DNA from: Sphingomonas sp. Leaf67
GTDB taxonomy: Bacteria > Pseudomonadota > Alphaproteobacteria > Sphingomonadales > Sphingomonadaceae
Direction: 5' to 3'
Assembly: GCF_001421965.1 (NCBI RefSeq)
Contig: NZ_LMLP01000021.1
Coordinates: 186,001-250,000, forward strand
Length of the DNA: 64,000 nt
The notes under the pieces were generated by a model. The model saw nothing but the letters and a program-made list of their open reading frames with translations, was not told the DNA's origin and did not search any database. Shown here in pieces: positions 44,687 through 54,314 of the stretch (position 1 is its first letter; each line of letters opens with the position of its first letter). Both the position numbers and the translations under genes were made by a program.

Positions 44687-46153
44687 ATGGTGAGCGTCGC
44701 GCTGCCCCCGGCACTGGCGGACTGGCGGGAGGCACCGCGCGTCCGCGCGCGCAACGCGTCCGGCGTCGCGGACGGTGGACGCTATGTGCTGTGCTGGTTG
44801 CAACAGGCGCTGCGCGCGGACGACAATCCGGTGATCGACGCGGCGATCCGCCTCGGCAATGCGCTGGCGCTGCCGGTGCTGGTCTATCACGGCGTGCGCG
44901 AGGATTACCCTTACGCCTCCGACCGGCTGCACCATTTCATCCTCGGCGCCGGTCGCGATCTGGCGGCGGGGTGCCGCGCACGGGGGCTGACCTGCGTCCA
45001 TCATATCGACCGGGCGGGCCACCGCGAGAAGGGGCTGGTCCACCGCCTCGCCGCCGATGCCGCCGCGCTGGTGGTGGAGGATCAGCCGACCTTCGTCGCG
45101 CGCTGGCAGGTGGATCGCGTCGCCGACCGCGCGGCGGTCGCGGTCTATGCGGTGAATGCAGCCTGTCTGGTGCCGCCCGCCGTCATCGGCGACGGGATCA
45201 GCGGCCGGTCGGGCTTCCTGCGTCGCCACGAACCCGCGCGCGGGGACTGGGTCGATGCCGATGTCGAAAAGCCGATGGTCGCGCCCTATGCCGGAGACCT
45301 GCCATTCGCACCCGACCGGCTCGACACGATCGACCTCGACACCGTCGTCGCCGGTCTGGCGATCGACCACAGCCTGCCGGTCAGCGCCGCCTTTCCCGCC
45401 GGGCGGATGGCGGCGGAGGAACGCTTGGCGCGGCTGGTCCGCGACGTGCTGCCGGGCTATGCCGCCGCGCGCAACGACGCGACCCGGCGCGAGGGAGCCA
45501 GCGGCCTGTCCCCCTATCTCCATTTCGGGGTGCTCGGCCCGCGCGAGGTGATGCGCGCGGTCGGGGACAGCGATGCAGGCGCCAAACACCGCACGAAATT
45601 CGCCGACGAGCTGCTCGGGTGGCGCGAATGGTTTCACTATCAGGCGCGCGCGCTGGCCGCGCCCGAACGCTATGACCGGGTCGCGGCATGGGCACGGACG
45701 ACGCTGGCCGATCATGCCGGCGATCCGCGCCCCGATCTTGAAAGCCTGTCGGCGATGGCGCGGGGCGAGACGCGCGACGAAAGCTGGAATGCTTGCCAGC
45801 GCCAGTTTCTGCGCTTCGGCTGGATGCACAATAATCTGCGCATGTACTGGGCGAAACGGATCATCGCGATGACACCCGACCCCGAAACGGCATGGGCAAC
45901 GGCGTGCTATCTGAACGACCGGCTCAGCCTCGATGGGCGCGATCCGGCGACCTATGGCAATATCGCGGCAATGTTCGGCGGTTCGCCCGGCGACCGCGAA
46001 CGGCCGGTCTATGGGCGGGTCGCCACACGGGGCGACGGATCGACGCGCCACCGCGACGGCGGTGATGCGTGGCTGGCCCGGGCGGCATCGCGGCCGGTGC
46101 CGGCGATCGATGTCCCGGCCGATGTGCCGCGCGACCGCTATCTGATGTCCTGA
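44687..46153 (+). CDS. phrB: Class II deoxyribodipyrimidine photolyase
   Basis: A 488-residue CPD photolyase. YVLCWLQQALRADDNPVIDA near residue 26 and WNACQRQFLRFGWMHNNLRM near 366, then YLNDRLSLDGRDPATYGNIA near 406, are class II signatures (FAD and DNA binding). ATG 44687 chosen; ATG 44663 is an alternative. It uses light to split UV-induced pyrimidine dimers. Lies divergent from the DUF1080 operon, with 216 bp between starts. Confidence 0.88.
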   Translation: MVSVALPPALADWREAPRVRARNASGVADGGRYVLCWLQQALRADDNPVIDAAIRLGNALALPVLVYHGVREDYPYASDRLHHFILGAGRDLAAGCRARGLTCVHHIDRAGHREKGLVHRLAADAAALVVEDQPTFVARWQVDRVADRAAVAVYAVNAACLVPPAVIGDGISGRSGFLRRHEPARGDWVDADVEKPMVAPYAGDLPFAPDRLDTIDLDTVVAGLAIDHSLPVSAAFPAGRMAAEERLARLVRDVLPGYAAARNDATRREGASGLSPYLHFGVLGPREVMRAVGDSDAGAKHRTKFADELLGWREWFHYQARALAAPERYDRVAAWARTTLADHAGDPRPDLESLSAMARGETRDESWNACQRQFLRFGWMHNNLRMYWAKRIIAMTPDPETAWATACYLNDRLSLDGRDPATYGNIAAMFGGSPGDRERPVYGRVATRGDGSTRHRDGGDAWLARAASRPVPAIDVPADVPRDRYLMS

Positions 46154-46181
46154 CCGATCGCATCGGGAGTCGCATCGTTTA

Positions 46182-46191
46182 CAACATGTTG
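46182..46191. promoter_or_regulatory. Short palindrome CAACATGTTG
   Basis: A 10-bp perfect palindrome flanked by TCGT and ACGA, in the 99-bp gap between the photolyase and the membrane hydrolase gene. A possible operator; short enough to be chance. Confidence 0.2.
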
Positions 46192-46252
46192 GACGATCGG
46201 GCTTTGGTGTATCCCTGTGGACAAACCGGGTACAAATGATTAACGCGCGTCG

Positions 46253-46786
46253 ATGGCGGCGGCGTTGTTTCTTCTGTGTGCGGTGGTGCTGGCCTTTGTC
46301 GGGGGTACCGGGAACTGGACGTTGATCGCGACCGTCACCCTCGCGATGGCGTCGGGCAGCACCTTGCCCGATCTCGATACCCCGTTGCGACTGCGCCATC
46401 GCAGCGCGCTGCTCCACAGTATCCTGCCGCCGGGTATCGCGCTGCTCGACCCGCGGACCTGGCCGGTGGCGGCGGGGCTGGCGTTCGGGATCGGGCTGCA
46501 TCTCGCCGCCGATCTGTTTCCACGGACGATGCGCGGCTTTGCGACCATCAAGCTGCCGTTATGGGGATCGATCGGCGTGATCCCGTCCTACGGATGGATC
46601 GTCGTCAACATCGCGGCGAACGTCGTCGCCGGGATCGTGGTGCTCGACCGTATCGCCACGCGACAGGCCGCGGCGGGCGCGCTGGCCGCCGCCGGGGTGA
46701 TCGGCATGGTCTATCTGATCCGGACCGAGGGGGGGTGGCAGGCGCTGGCAGCGCTGACCGTCCTTGGCTGGCTGATGCTGCGCTGA
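46253..46786 (+). CDS. YdjM-like membrane-bound metal-dependent hydrolase
   Basis: A 177-residue protein with about five transmembrane helices. The sequence SGSTLPDLDTPLRLRHRSAL near residue 34, then a histidine in FGIGLHLAADLF near 78, matches the DUF457/YdjM pattern of intramembrane Asp and His residues that may hold a metal. Family function is not settled. It lies 70 bp before the M3 peptidase gene on the same strand. Confidence 0.72.
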   Translation: MAAALFLLCAVVLAFVGGTGNWTLIATVTLAMASGSTLPDLDTPLRLRHRSALLHSILPPGIALLDPRTWPVAAGLAFGIGLHLAADLFPRTMRGFATIKLPLWGSIGVIPSYGWIVVNIAANVVAGIVVLDRIATRQAAAGALAAAGVIGMVYLIRTEGGWQALAALTVLGWLMLR

Positions 46787-46856
46787 CCGGCGGGGCATTG
46801 CCCGGCGGGGCGGGGGGTGCGACACAGGTGGTTCTCCCTGTATCGACGGAGCTTTC

Positions 46857-49016
46857 ATGCGCCTGTTTCCCGTTACCGCCGCCGCTACCTTCCTGATGCT
46901 GTCGACGACCGCCCTCGCCGCGCCGCTGCCCGCGACCAATCCGTTCGCGCGCGCCAGCACGCTGCCGTTCGAAGCGCCGCCGTTCGACCGGATCAAGAGC
47001 ACCGATTACGGCCCCGCGATCCGCGCCGGCATGGCCGAACAACGTGCCGAGATCACCGCGATCACCCGCGCCCGCAGCGCACCGACCTTCGACAACACCA
47101 TCGCCGCGATGGAGCGGTCGGGCCGTCTGCTCGAACGGGCCAGCCTCGCCTTTTACGGGGTGGTCGGTGCCAATACCGACGATACGTTGCAGGCGACGCA
47201 GGCCGAACTGGCCCCCGCCTATGCCGCGCATCAGGATGCGATCAACCTCGACCCCGCCTTGTTCGCCCGGGTCAAGACGCTGTACGACCAGCGCCAGTCG
47301 CTGCGGCTGAACGCCGAACAGTTGCAGGTGCTGACCCTGACCTATCAGGGGATGGTCCGTGCCGGTGCCTTGCTGTCGCCGGCCGACAAGAAGACGCTGA
47401 GCGCCTATAACGCGCAATTGTCGACGCTGGAGACGGCGTTCCAGCAAAAGCTGCTGGCGGCGGCAAAGGCCGGCGCGCTGGTGATCGACGACCGGGCAAA
47501 GCTGGACGGCTTGTCGGAGGGCGAGATCGCGGCGGCCGCCGATGCGGCGAAGGCGCGCGGGCTGGCCGGCAAATATGTTCTGACGTTGCAGAACACGACG
47601 CAGCAGCCCGAACTGGCGACGTTGAAGAACCGCGCGACGCGCGAGGCACTGTTCAACGCCAGCTGGACCCGCGCGGCAAAGGGCGATGCGAACGACACCC
47701 GCGCGACGATCGTGAAGATCGCGGCGCTGCGCGCGCAAAAGGCGAAGCTGCTCGGCTTCGCCACCTGGGCCGATTACGTGTTGCAGGACCAGATGGCGCA
47801 GAATCCGAAGACCGCGCTCGGCTTCATGCAGCAACTGGGAACGCCCGTCGCCGCCGAACAGCGGCGCGAGGCGGCGGAACTACAGGCGCGGATCGCCGCG
47901 ACCGGCGGCGATTTCGAGCTGAAGCCATGGGACTGGGACTATTATTCCGAACAGGTCCGCAAGGCGCGCTACGACCTGAACCAGGACGAGCTGAAGCCCT
48001 ATTTCGAAATCGACAAGGTGCTGACCGACGGCGTCTTCTATGCCGCCAACCAGCTATACGGGCTGACGTTCAAGCGGCGGACCGACATTCCGGTCTATCA
48101 TCCCGACATCAGCGTCTACGAGGTGCTGGAGGCGAACGGCACCCCGGTCGGGCTGATGTATTTCGACCTGTGGAAGCGCGACAACAAGAATGGCGGCGCG
48201 TGGATGTCGAACTTCGTCAACCAGTCGAAGCTGCTGGGGACGAAGCCGGTCATCTATAATGTCAGCAATTTCACCAAGCCCGCCGCCGGTCAGCCCGCGC
48301 TGATCAGTTTCGACGACGTGACGACCATGTTCCATGAATTCGGTCACGCGCTGCACGGCCTGTTCGCGAACCAGACCTATCCCAGCATCTCGGGCACCAA
48401 CACCGCGCGCGATTTCGTCGAATTCCCGTCGCAGTTCAACGAACACTGGGCGCTGAACCCCAAGGTCCTGCCGCATTACGCCGTCCATTACCGGACCGGA
48501 CAGGTCATTCCGCAGACCCTGATCGACAAGATCAAGCGCGCCGGCACGTTCAATTCAGGCTATTCGTTCGGCGAGGCGCTGGCCGCCGCCGAAATGGATA
48601 TGAGCTGGCATTCGCTGACCGCCGCACAGGGGGTGCAGGACGCCGATGCGTTCGAGACGAAGGCGCTGGCCGCCACCGGGCTGGACGTCGCCGACGTGCC
48701 GCCGCGCTATCGATCGACCTATTTCCTGCACATCTGGGGCAACGGCTATGCCGCGGGCTATTATGCGTACAGCTGGACCAAGATGCTGAGCGCGAACGCG
48801 TTCGACTGGTTCGAGCGCAACGGCGGCATGACCCGCGCCAATGGCCAGCGGTTCCGCGAGATGATCCTGTCGAAGGGCCATACCGAGGATTACGCGGTCA
48901 TGTTCCGCAACTTCAACGGGGCCGATCCGCAGGTCGGGCCGCTGCTGCGCGACCTGGGGCTGAATGCCGACGGATCGCGTATCGCCGCTGCCGGCACGAC
49001 GGCCGCCGTGAAATAA
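46857..49016 (+). CDS. dcp: M3-family peptidyl-dipeptidase (Dcp-like), exported
   Basis: A 719-residue zinc metallopeptidase. It begins with a signal peptide (FPVTAAATFLMLSTTALA) and carries the M3 zinc site HEFGHALHG at residues 493-501, with the third ligand in TARDFVEFPSQFNEHW about 25 residues on. Length and the closing GYFAYSWTKMLS-type stretch (YYAYSWTKMLSANAFDWF near 638) fit the Dcp group, which removes dipeptides from peptide C-termini, here in the periplasm. Start ATG 46857 has CGGAG upstream. Confidence 0.88.
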   Translation: MRLFPVTAAATFLMLSTTALAAPLPATNPFARASTLPFEAPPFDRIKSTDYGPAIRAGMAEQRAEITAITRARSAPTFDNTIAAMERSGRLLERASLAFYGVVGANTDDTLQATQAELAPAYAAHQDAINLDPALFARVKTLYDQRQSLRLNAEQLQVLTLTYQGMVRAGALLSPADKKTLSAYNAQLSTLETAFQQKLLAAAKAGALVIDDRAKLDGLSEGEIAAAADAAKARGLAGKYVLTLQNTTQQPELATLKNRATREALFNASWTRAAKGDANDTRATIVKIAALRAQKAKLLGFATWADYVLQDQMAQNPKTALGFMQQLGTPVAAEQRREAAELQARIAATGGDFELKPWDWDYYSEQVRKARYDLNQDELKPYFEIDKVLTDGVFYAANQLYGLTFKRRTDIPVYHPDISVYEVLEANGTPVGLMYFDLWKRDNKNGGAWMSNFVNQSKLLGTKPVIYNVSNFTKPAAGQPALISFDDVTTMFHEFGHALHGLFANQTYPSISGTNTARDFVEFPSQFNEHWALNPKVLPHYAVHYRTGQVIPQTLIDKIKRAGTFNSGYSFGEALAAAEMDMSWHSLTAAQGVQDADAFETKALAATGLDVADVPPRYRSTYFLHIWGNGYAAGYYAYSWTKMLSANAFDWFERNGGMTRANGQRFREMILSKGHTEDYAVMFRNFNGADPQVGPLLRDLGLNADGSRIAAAGTTAAVK

Positions 49017-49023
49017 CCACGCG

Positions 49024-49053
49024 CCCGATCCGGTGCAACTGCGCCGGATCGGG
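49024..49053. terminator. Hairpin between convergent dcp and ppc genes
   Basis: Perfect 10-bp arms CCCGATCCGG and CCGGATCGGG with a 10-nt loop, beginning 8 bp after the dcp stop and ending 20 bp before the ppc stop. Symmetric, so it could end transcription from both sides. No T run. Confidence 0.5.
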
Positions 49054-49073
49054 TCCTGTGGTGGGCGCCGCCG

Positions 49074-51749
49074 TCAGCCGCTGTTGCGCAGCGCCGTCGC
49101 GATGGCATTGATCGACAGCAGGATGCCTTCGCCGATCCGCGCATCGGCCTCGCCCGCGCGGTGCCGCTTGAGCAGTTCGATCTGGAGCAGGTTCAGCGGC
49201 TCGATATAGGGTGTGCGCAGCCGGATCGACGCTTCGAGGGCGGGGCTTTTTTCCAGCAGCCGTGTCTGGCGGGTGACCGACAGCAACCCGTCATGCGTCG
49301 CCTGCCAGCCTTCGCGAATCCGGCCGAAGATCGCTTCGCTCAGCGCCTTGTCCTCGACCAGCCCGGCATAGCGCGCCGCGACGTCCATGTCGGACTTGGC
49401 GAGCACCATTTCCATATTGGCCAGCGTCGCCGCGAACAGCGGCCATGCGGTCGCCATTTCGCGCAGCAACCCCTTGTCCTCGAACGATTGCAGCGCCGCG
49501 CCTACCCCGTACCAGCCCGGCAGCATGATCCGCGCCTGTGCCCAGCTGAACACCCACGGAATCGCGCGCAGATCCTCGATCGCGTCGGATTTCTTGCGGC
49601 TCGCCGGGCGCGATCCGATCTTCAGGCCGGCGATCTCGGCGATCGGCGTCGCCTGTCGGAAGAAGGTGGTGAAGCCGTCGGTGCCATAGACGAGGCCGCG
49701 ATAGGCCTTGAACGCCGTATCCGACAGCGTGTCCATGGCAGCGGCGAAGCGTGCCGCATCGGCTGGGTTCAGCGAATCGGGTTCGAGGCTGGCGAGCAAC
49801 GTCGCCGACGTCATCGCTTCGAGGTTCGTGACCGCACTGTCGCGGGTGCCGTATTTGGCGGCGATGACCTCACCCTGCTCGGTGATGCGGATGCGGCCCT
49901 GCACCGTATCGTGCGGCTGCGCCCGGATCGCGGCGAACGACGACCCGCCGCCGCGCCCGACCGCGCCGCCGCGACCGTGGAACAACTGCATCCCGATCCC
50001 CGCCTCCTCGAACACAGGCGCCAGCGCCGTCGAGCCCTTCGACAATTGCCACGTCGAGGTGAGGTAGCCGCCATCCTTGTTCGAATCGGAATAGCCGATC
50101 ATCACCTCCTGATGGCCGCGCGCCTGCGCGATCGCCGCGACCTCGGGCAGCGCCAGCCAGCGGGTCATGATCGCCGGTGCCGCCTCCAGATCGGCGACCG
50201 TCTCGAACAGCGGGATCGCCATGATATGCGCCTGCGGGGTCTCGCCCGGCACGTACAGGCCGCTTTCCTTCAGCAGCAGATGTACTTCGAGCAGGTCCGA
50301 TACCGACTGTGCCATCGACACGATGTAATGGCGGATGCATTCGCGGCCGTAGCGGGCATGGGCGTCGGCGGCGGCGCGCAGGATCGCCAGTTCGGACGCG
50401 GTCTGCTCCGAATATTCGGCATAGGGGCTGGTCAGCGGGCGCGGGCTTTCGAGTTCGCGGCGCAGCAGTTCGACGCGCGCATCCTCGTCCAGCGCCTGAT
50501 AGTCCGGCTCGACCCCGGCGACCTTCAGCAGTTCGGCGACGACGCCCTCATGGATCACGCTGTTCTGGCGCATGTCGAGCGTGGCGAGGTGGAAACCGAA
50601 CGTCTCGACCGCGCGGATCAGCCGCCCGAGCGCGCCGCCGGTCGACAGCGGACCGTTATTCTGTTGCACCAACCCGCGCGCCAGCGACGCGAGGTCGGCA
50701 CGGAACGCCGCCGGATCGGCATAGGGTTCGCCGGTCAAATTGCCGGGGCGCGGCGCGACCTTTCCGGTCAGCTTCTGGTGGGTGGCGGCAAGGCGCGCAT
50801 AGATGCCGCTGATCGCCCGGCGGAACGGTTCGTCGGCACGGGATGCGGCATTGTCACCGCTCTTGTCGGCCAGCGCCGCGATCGCCTCGTCGACGGTCAC
50901 ATGCTCGGTCGAGATCGACAGTTCGGCACCGAGGCTGTGGAGCTGGTCGAGATAATAGCCGAGCACCGCTTCGGCCGCCTTCGCCAGCGCCAGCTTGAGC
51001 GCCGCGGCATCGACGAACGGATTGCCGTCGCGGTCGCCGCCGATCCAGCTGCCGGGTTTCAGGAACGATGGCGGGCGCTGGCCCAGCACCCGTTCCCAGC
51101 GCGCGTACAGCGCGGGCAGGGTGGGCAGGAACACGTCGCGCAGATAGCTGAGCGCGGTCTCGACCTCGTCGGCGACGTACAGCCGTTCGCGGCGCAGGAC
51201 GCGGGTCTGCCACAGCAGCGCGATCTGGCGCAGGATCGCTTCGTCGACCCGGTCGCCCTCGGGCGTTTCCTCGGCGCCCTGATCCTTCAGCAGCATCAGG
51301 TCGGCGATACGGTTCTTGTGGTCGATCATCGACTTGCGCCGCACCTCGGTCGGGTGCGCGGTCAGTACCGGCGCGATCAGCGCATGGTCGAGCAGCGCCA
51401 GCACCGCATTGCGCCCGATGCCCTCGGCCTGCAACTTCTCGATCGCGGTCGCGACATCGGCCCCCGGTTCGGCGGCGATGCCTTGCCGATCCTCGGCCAG
51501 ATTGGCGAGCATCGAGAACATCATGAACCCGCGCACGAACGCGATCGTGTCGTCGAGGCTGAGGCTGTCGAGCCCCAGGTCGATCGTATCTGCACCTGCC
51601 ACGCCGCGATGCCGGTCGACCGACGTCGATCGGATATGCTCGATCCGTTTGAACAGCGCCTCCCCGCCATAGGTGCGGATGACGTCACCGAGCAGCCGGC
51701 CGAGAAAGCGGATGTCGGGATTGTTCGTGATCGGGGGCAGAGTCGTCAT
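49074..51749 (-). CDS. ppc: Phosphoenolpyruvate carboxylase
   Basis: An 891-residue enzyme that adds bicarbonate to PEP to give oxaloacetate, refilling the citric acid cycle. Landmarks: catalytic His in VLTAHPTEVRRKS near residue 134, GGDRDGNPFV near 235, GYSDSNKDGGYLTS near 550 and the glycine loop FHGRGGAVGRGGG near 589. ATG 51749 is preferred; a GTG two codons earlier is possible. It converges with dcp. Confidence 0.95.
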   Translation of the reverse strand: MTTLPPITNNPDIRFLGRLLGDVIRTYGGEALFKRIEHIRSTSVDRHRGVAGADTIDLGLDSLSLDDTIAFVRGFMMFSMLANLAEDRQGIAAEPGADVATAIEKLQAEGIGRNAVLALLDHALIAPVLTAHPTEVRRKSMIDHKNRIADLMLLKDQGAEETPEGDRVDEAILRQIALLWQTRVLRRERLYVADEVETALSYLRDVFLPTLPALYARWERVLGQRPPSFLKPGSWIGGDRDGNPFVDAAALKLALAKAAEAVLGYYLDQLHSLGAELSISTEHVTVDEAIAALADKSGDNAASRADEPFRRAISGIYARLAATHQKLTGKVAPRPGNLTGEPYADPAAFRADLASLARGLVQQNNGPLSTGGALGRLIRAVETFGFHLATLDMRQNSVIHEGVVAELLKVAGVEPDYQALDEDARVELLRRELESPRPLTSPYAEYSEQTASELAILRAAADAHARYGRECIRHYIVSMAQSVSDLLEVHLLLKESGLYVPGETPQAHIMAIPLFETVADLEAAPAIMTRWLALPEVAAIAQARGHQEVMIGYSDSNKDGGYLTSTWQLSKGSTALAPVFEEAGIGMQLFHGRGGAVGRGGGSSFAAIRAQPHDTVQGRIRITEQGEVIAAKYGTRDSAVTNLEAMTSATLLASLEPDSLNPADAARFAAAMDTLSDTAFKAYRGLVYGTDGFTTFFRQATPIAEIAGLKIGSRPASRKKSDAIEDLRAIPWVFSWAQARIMLPGWYGVGAALQSFEDKGLLREMATAWPLFAATLANMEMVLAKSDMDVAARYAGLVEDKALSEAIFGRIREGWQATHDGLLSVTRQTRLLEKSPALEASIRLRTPYIEPLNLLQIELLKRHRAGEADARIGEGILLSINAIATALRNSG

Positions 51750-51879
51750 GGCCACACTTGCTGCAATGCGGCAGGATGCGGGTCAAGCGACGATGACGCG
51801 CATGGTATAAAGAATGGCCATCGGGTAAGGCGGCGGCGCTGCACCCGATCCGCGGCGGACCTTGTCGAAGGAACCAGCG

Positions 51880-52323
51880 ATGACGATGCCCATGACCCTG
51901 TGGTGGCAGATGTGGACCGACGCTGCCCAGACCAGCCTGCGCCTGTGGGAAACGATGGCCGCCTCCGCCGTGGTGATCGACCGGCGGATGCCGATGATCG
52001 ATGCCGGCCTGCGCAATCCATGGACCGCCGATCATGTCGAACTGACCGGCATGGTCACCGAAAAGACGCAGGCCTTTTCGAAGGCGGGCGATTCGCTGGC
52101 AAAAGACATGGCGGCGATGCAGGGGCTGTGGATGCAGGTGATGCAGGACGCGTGGTCGCTCGGGACCGCTGGCCGCATGCCGTCCGCGCGCAGGATCGCG
52201 GCAGGGCAGGACCGGGCGATGCGGCTGACCGCGGGCGTTATCGGTGCCGGCGGTCGGGCGCTGACCCCGATCCATGCCAAGGCAACGGCGAATGCGAAGC
52301 GGCTGGGGACGTCGAAGCGATGA
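51880..52323 (+). CDS. Phasin-like / hypothetical helical protein
   Basis: A 147-residue protein from ATG 51880 with GAAGGA upstream. It is mostly amphipathic helix: MTLWWQMWTDAAQTSLRLWE at the start, then KTQAFSKAGDSLAKDMAAMQ near 64 and a basic tail (KATANAKRLGTSKR). Size, the W-rich N-terminus and alternating pattern recall phasins, the polyhydroxyalkanoate granule coat, and bdhA is in the window; no signature is decisive. Divergent from ppc (130 bp). Confidence 0.55.
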   Translation: MTMPMTLWWQMWTDAAQTSLRLWETMAASAVVIDRRMPMIDAGLRNPWTADHVELTGMVTEKTQAFSKAGDSLAKDMAAMQGLWMQVMQDAWSLGTAGRMPSARRIAAGQDRAMRLTAGVIGAGGRALTPIHAKATANAKRLGTSKR

Positions 52324-52467
52324 AGGCTTCCCCTCCCCGATCAGGAAGGGGAGCATGTCGGAGAAGGGTCCGCCGCGGGCATTGAACCGTTTAGGCCGCG
52401 TAACGTTTACAGCGGTCGAACCGCACGGAAGACGAGCCGCCCCATTTCGACCCGATCCGCCCCAGCG

Positions 52468-53148
52468 TCAGTCGCGCCAGTCAAGCACCGGCCAGCCCCG
52501 TTTGCGCGCCAGCGCCTTCAGCGGGGCATGGGCGTTGACCGGGAACGGTTCGTCGGCCCAGTCGAATACCGGCGCGTCGGAGACGTGGTCGCTGTAGAAC
52601 CGGACCGCTACATCGCCGCGCGCAATCCCCTGTTCGGCGGTCCATGCCTCGATCGCGCGCAGCTTGGCCGCGCCGTAGCAATTCTCGCCGTCGATTCGCG
52701 CCAGCACGTTCCCGCCATGCTCCTGCGCGCAGTTGGTGGCGATGACCGCATCGAAGCCGAGCAGTTCCGCAATCTCCTGTGCGTAGAACCGATAGGATGC
52801 GGTGGCGAGCACCAGCATCCGACCATCGGCACGGTCGGCTTCGATTCGTGCCCGCGCGCCGTCGAGCAGGCCGGTGGCGACCGTCGCCCGCGCAAAGGCG
52901 CGAGCCGTATCGGTCAATCGTTCGCCCGGCACCGTGCGGCCCAGCACCAGCCGGTGGGTCATCTCCTTCAACCGGTCGCGCCCGTACAGGCGCAGGACAT
53001 AGCCGGTGACGGCCACTCCCGCGATCAGCAGCAGCCACAACGCACCTCGTCCGCGTTCCCTAAGCGCATGGCGCAGGAATGGCGTCCATGTCGCGACGCG
53101 GGTGATGGTCTTGTCCATGTCATAGATGGCGAGGTCGCGGTGGCGCAT
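52468..53148 (-). CDS. HAD-IB family phosphatase
   Basis: A protein of 226 residues from ATG 53148; in-frame starts at 53166 and 53184 are alternatives. HAD motif I is AIYDMDKTIT (residues 7-16), motif II VLATASYRFY near 116, a K/G region YGAAKLRAIEAW near 158, and motif IV FYSDHVSDAPVFDWAD near 187. A hydrophobic segment LWLLLIAGVAVTGYVLRLYG near 37 is typical of this group (CicA-like). It hydrolyses a phosphoester, substrate unknown. Divergent from mlaE, 47 bp. Confidence 0.82.
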   Translation of the reverse strand: MRHRDLAIYDMDKTITRVATWTPFLRHALRERGRGALWLLLIAGVAVTGYVLRLYGRDRLKEMTHRLVLGRTVPGERLTDTARAFARATVATGLLDGARARIEADRADGRMLVLATASYRFYAQEIAELLGFDAVIATNCAQEHGGNVLARIDGENCYGAAKLRAIEAWTAEQGIARGDVAVRFYSDHVSDAPVFDWADEPFPVNAHAPLKALARKRGWPVLDWRD

Positions 53149-53195
53149 GCGCCAAGCGCGTACCATCTTGCCGCGACGCCGCAAATCGCCGATGG

Positions 53196-54314
53196 ATGGC
53201 TGCGATGAGCGCTTCCGCCGATTTTTCGCACGACCGGGCCGATGGCGGTGGCGTGCTGCGCTTTACCGGCAACCTGTCGCTCGCCCATGTCGGCGACCTG
53301 CCCGAACGACTGAACGAGGTCGACGGACCGGTCAGCCGGATCGACCTGTCGCAGGTCGATCGGATCGATACGGTCGGTGCGTGGCTGGTCCACCGCTTCG
53401 CACGCGACCGCGATGTCACTATCGAGGGATTGAACACCGACAGCCAGCACCTGTTCGATCAGGTCGCGGCCGCCGACGATCCGGTCGTCCGCAAGGGCAA
53501 GGCGCTCAGCCCGCCGCTTAGGGTACTGGAGGAAATCGGCGAAGCGGTGTCGGGCAGTGCGCGGCAAATGCTGGGCCTGCTCGGCTTCATGGGCGCGACC
53601 GTCATCGCGTTCCTCAACATCCTGCGTCATCCGCGCCGTTTCCGCTTCAATGCGACGGTACAGCGGTTCGAGGTCGTCGGCGTCTCGGCGCTCGGCATTA
53701 TCGGGTTGATGAGCTTCCTGATCGGCATGGTCATCGCGCAGCAGGGCGCGGTGCAGCTGCGACAGTTCGGTGCGGAGGTGTTCACGATCAACCTGATCGG
53801 TCGCCTGACGTTCCGCGAACTGGGCGTGTTGATGACCGCGATCATGGTCGCGGGTCGCTCGGGCTCGGCGTTCGCCGCGCAGCTCGGTACGATGAAGCTG
53901 ACCGAAGAGATCGACGCGATGCGCACCATCGGCGTGTCGCCGATGGAGGCGCTGGTTTTGCCGCGCGTCATCGCCGCGATCGTGATGATGCTGTTGCTCG
54001 GCTTCTATGCGTCGATCATCGCGATCATCGGCGGCGGACTGCTCAGCTGGGCACAGCTCGGCATCCCGCCGATCACCTTCGTCACCCGCATCCGCGAAGT
54101 AGTGCCGATCACCGACCTGTATATCGGCCTGATCAAGGCACCGGTGTTCGGCGCGATCATCGGCATGGCCGGTTGTTTCCATGGCATGCAGGTCGAAAGC
54201 GATGCCGAACAGGTCGGCAGCCGTACGACGGCGGCGGTGGTGCAGGCGATCTTCCTGGTGATCGTGCTCGATGCGTTTTTCGCGATCTTCTTCGCATGGA
54301 TCGGGTGGATATGA
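53196..54314 (+). CDS. mlaE: MlaE-type lipid ABC transporter permease with STAS-like N-terminus
   Basis: A 372-residue protein with an N-terminal STAS-like domain (about 15-100: LRFTGNLSLAHVGDLPERLN, then IDLSQVDRIDTVGAWLVHRF) followed by the MlaE/Ttg2B permease with five or six membrane helices and the EEIDAMRTIGVSPMEALVLP loop near 240 that contacts the ATPase. The STAS part takes the place of a separate MlaB. Start may be 53196 or ATG 53205. Couples to MlaF by a 4-bp overlap. Maintains outer-membrane lipid asymmetry. Confidence 0.92.
   Translation: MAAMSASADFSHDRADGGGVLRFTGNLSLAHVGDLPERLNEVDGPVSRIDLSQVDRIDTVGAWLVHRFARDRDVTIEGLNTDSQHLFDQVAAADDPVVRKGKALSPPLRVLEEIGEAVSGSARQMLGLLGFMGATVIAFLNILRHPRRFRFNATVQRFEVVGVSALGIIGLMSFLIGMVIAQQGAVQLRQFGAEVFTINLIGRLTFRELGVLMTAIMVAGRSGSAFAAQLGTMKLTEEIDAMRTIGVSPMEALVLPRVIAAIVMMLLLGFYASIIAIIGGGLLSWAQLGIPPITFVTRIREVVPITDLYIGLIKAPVFGAIIGMAGCFHGMQVESDAEQVGSRTTAAVVQAIFLVIVLDAFFAIFFAWIGWI

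Noticed and set aside
43727..46501. 924-codon minus-strand frame extending upstream of the DUF1080 gene
   Set aside because: Only the last 247 codons encode a protein with a signal peptide and domain; the upstream part is antisense to the photolyase gene.
49161..52385. 1074-codon open frame on the plus strand
   Set aside because: It lies opposite ppc, its product is a run of R, Q, G, D typical of the antisense of GC-rich genes, and no domain is visible; ppc on the minus strand is certain.
52324..52400. Terminator after the phasin-like gene
   Set aside because: A CTCCCC/GGGGAG stem can be drawn, but it is short, competes with other pairings and has no T run.
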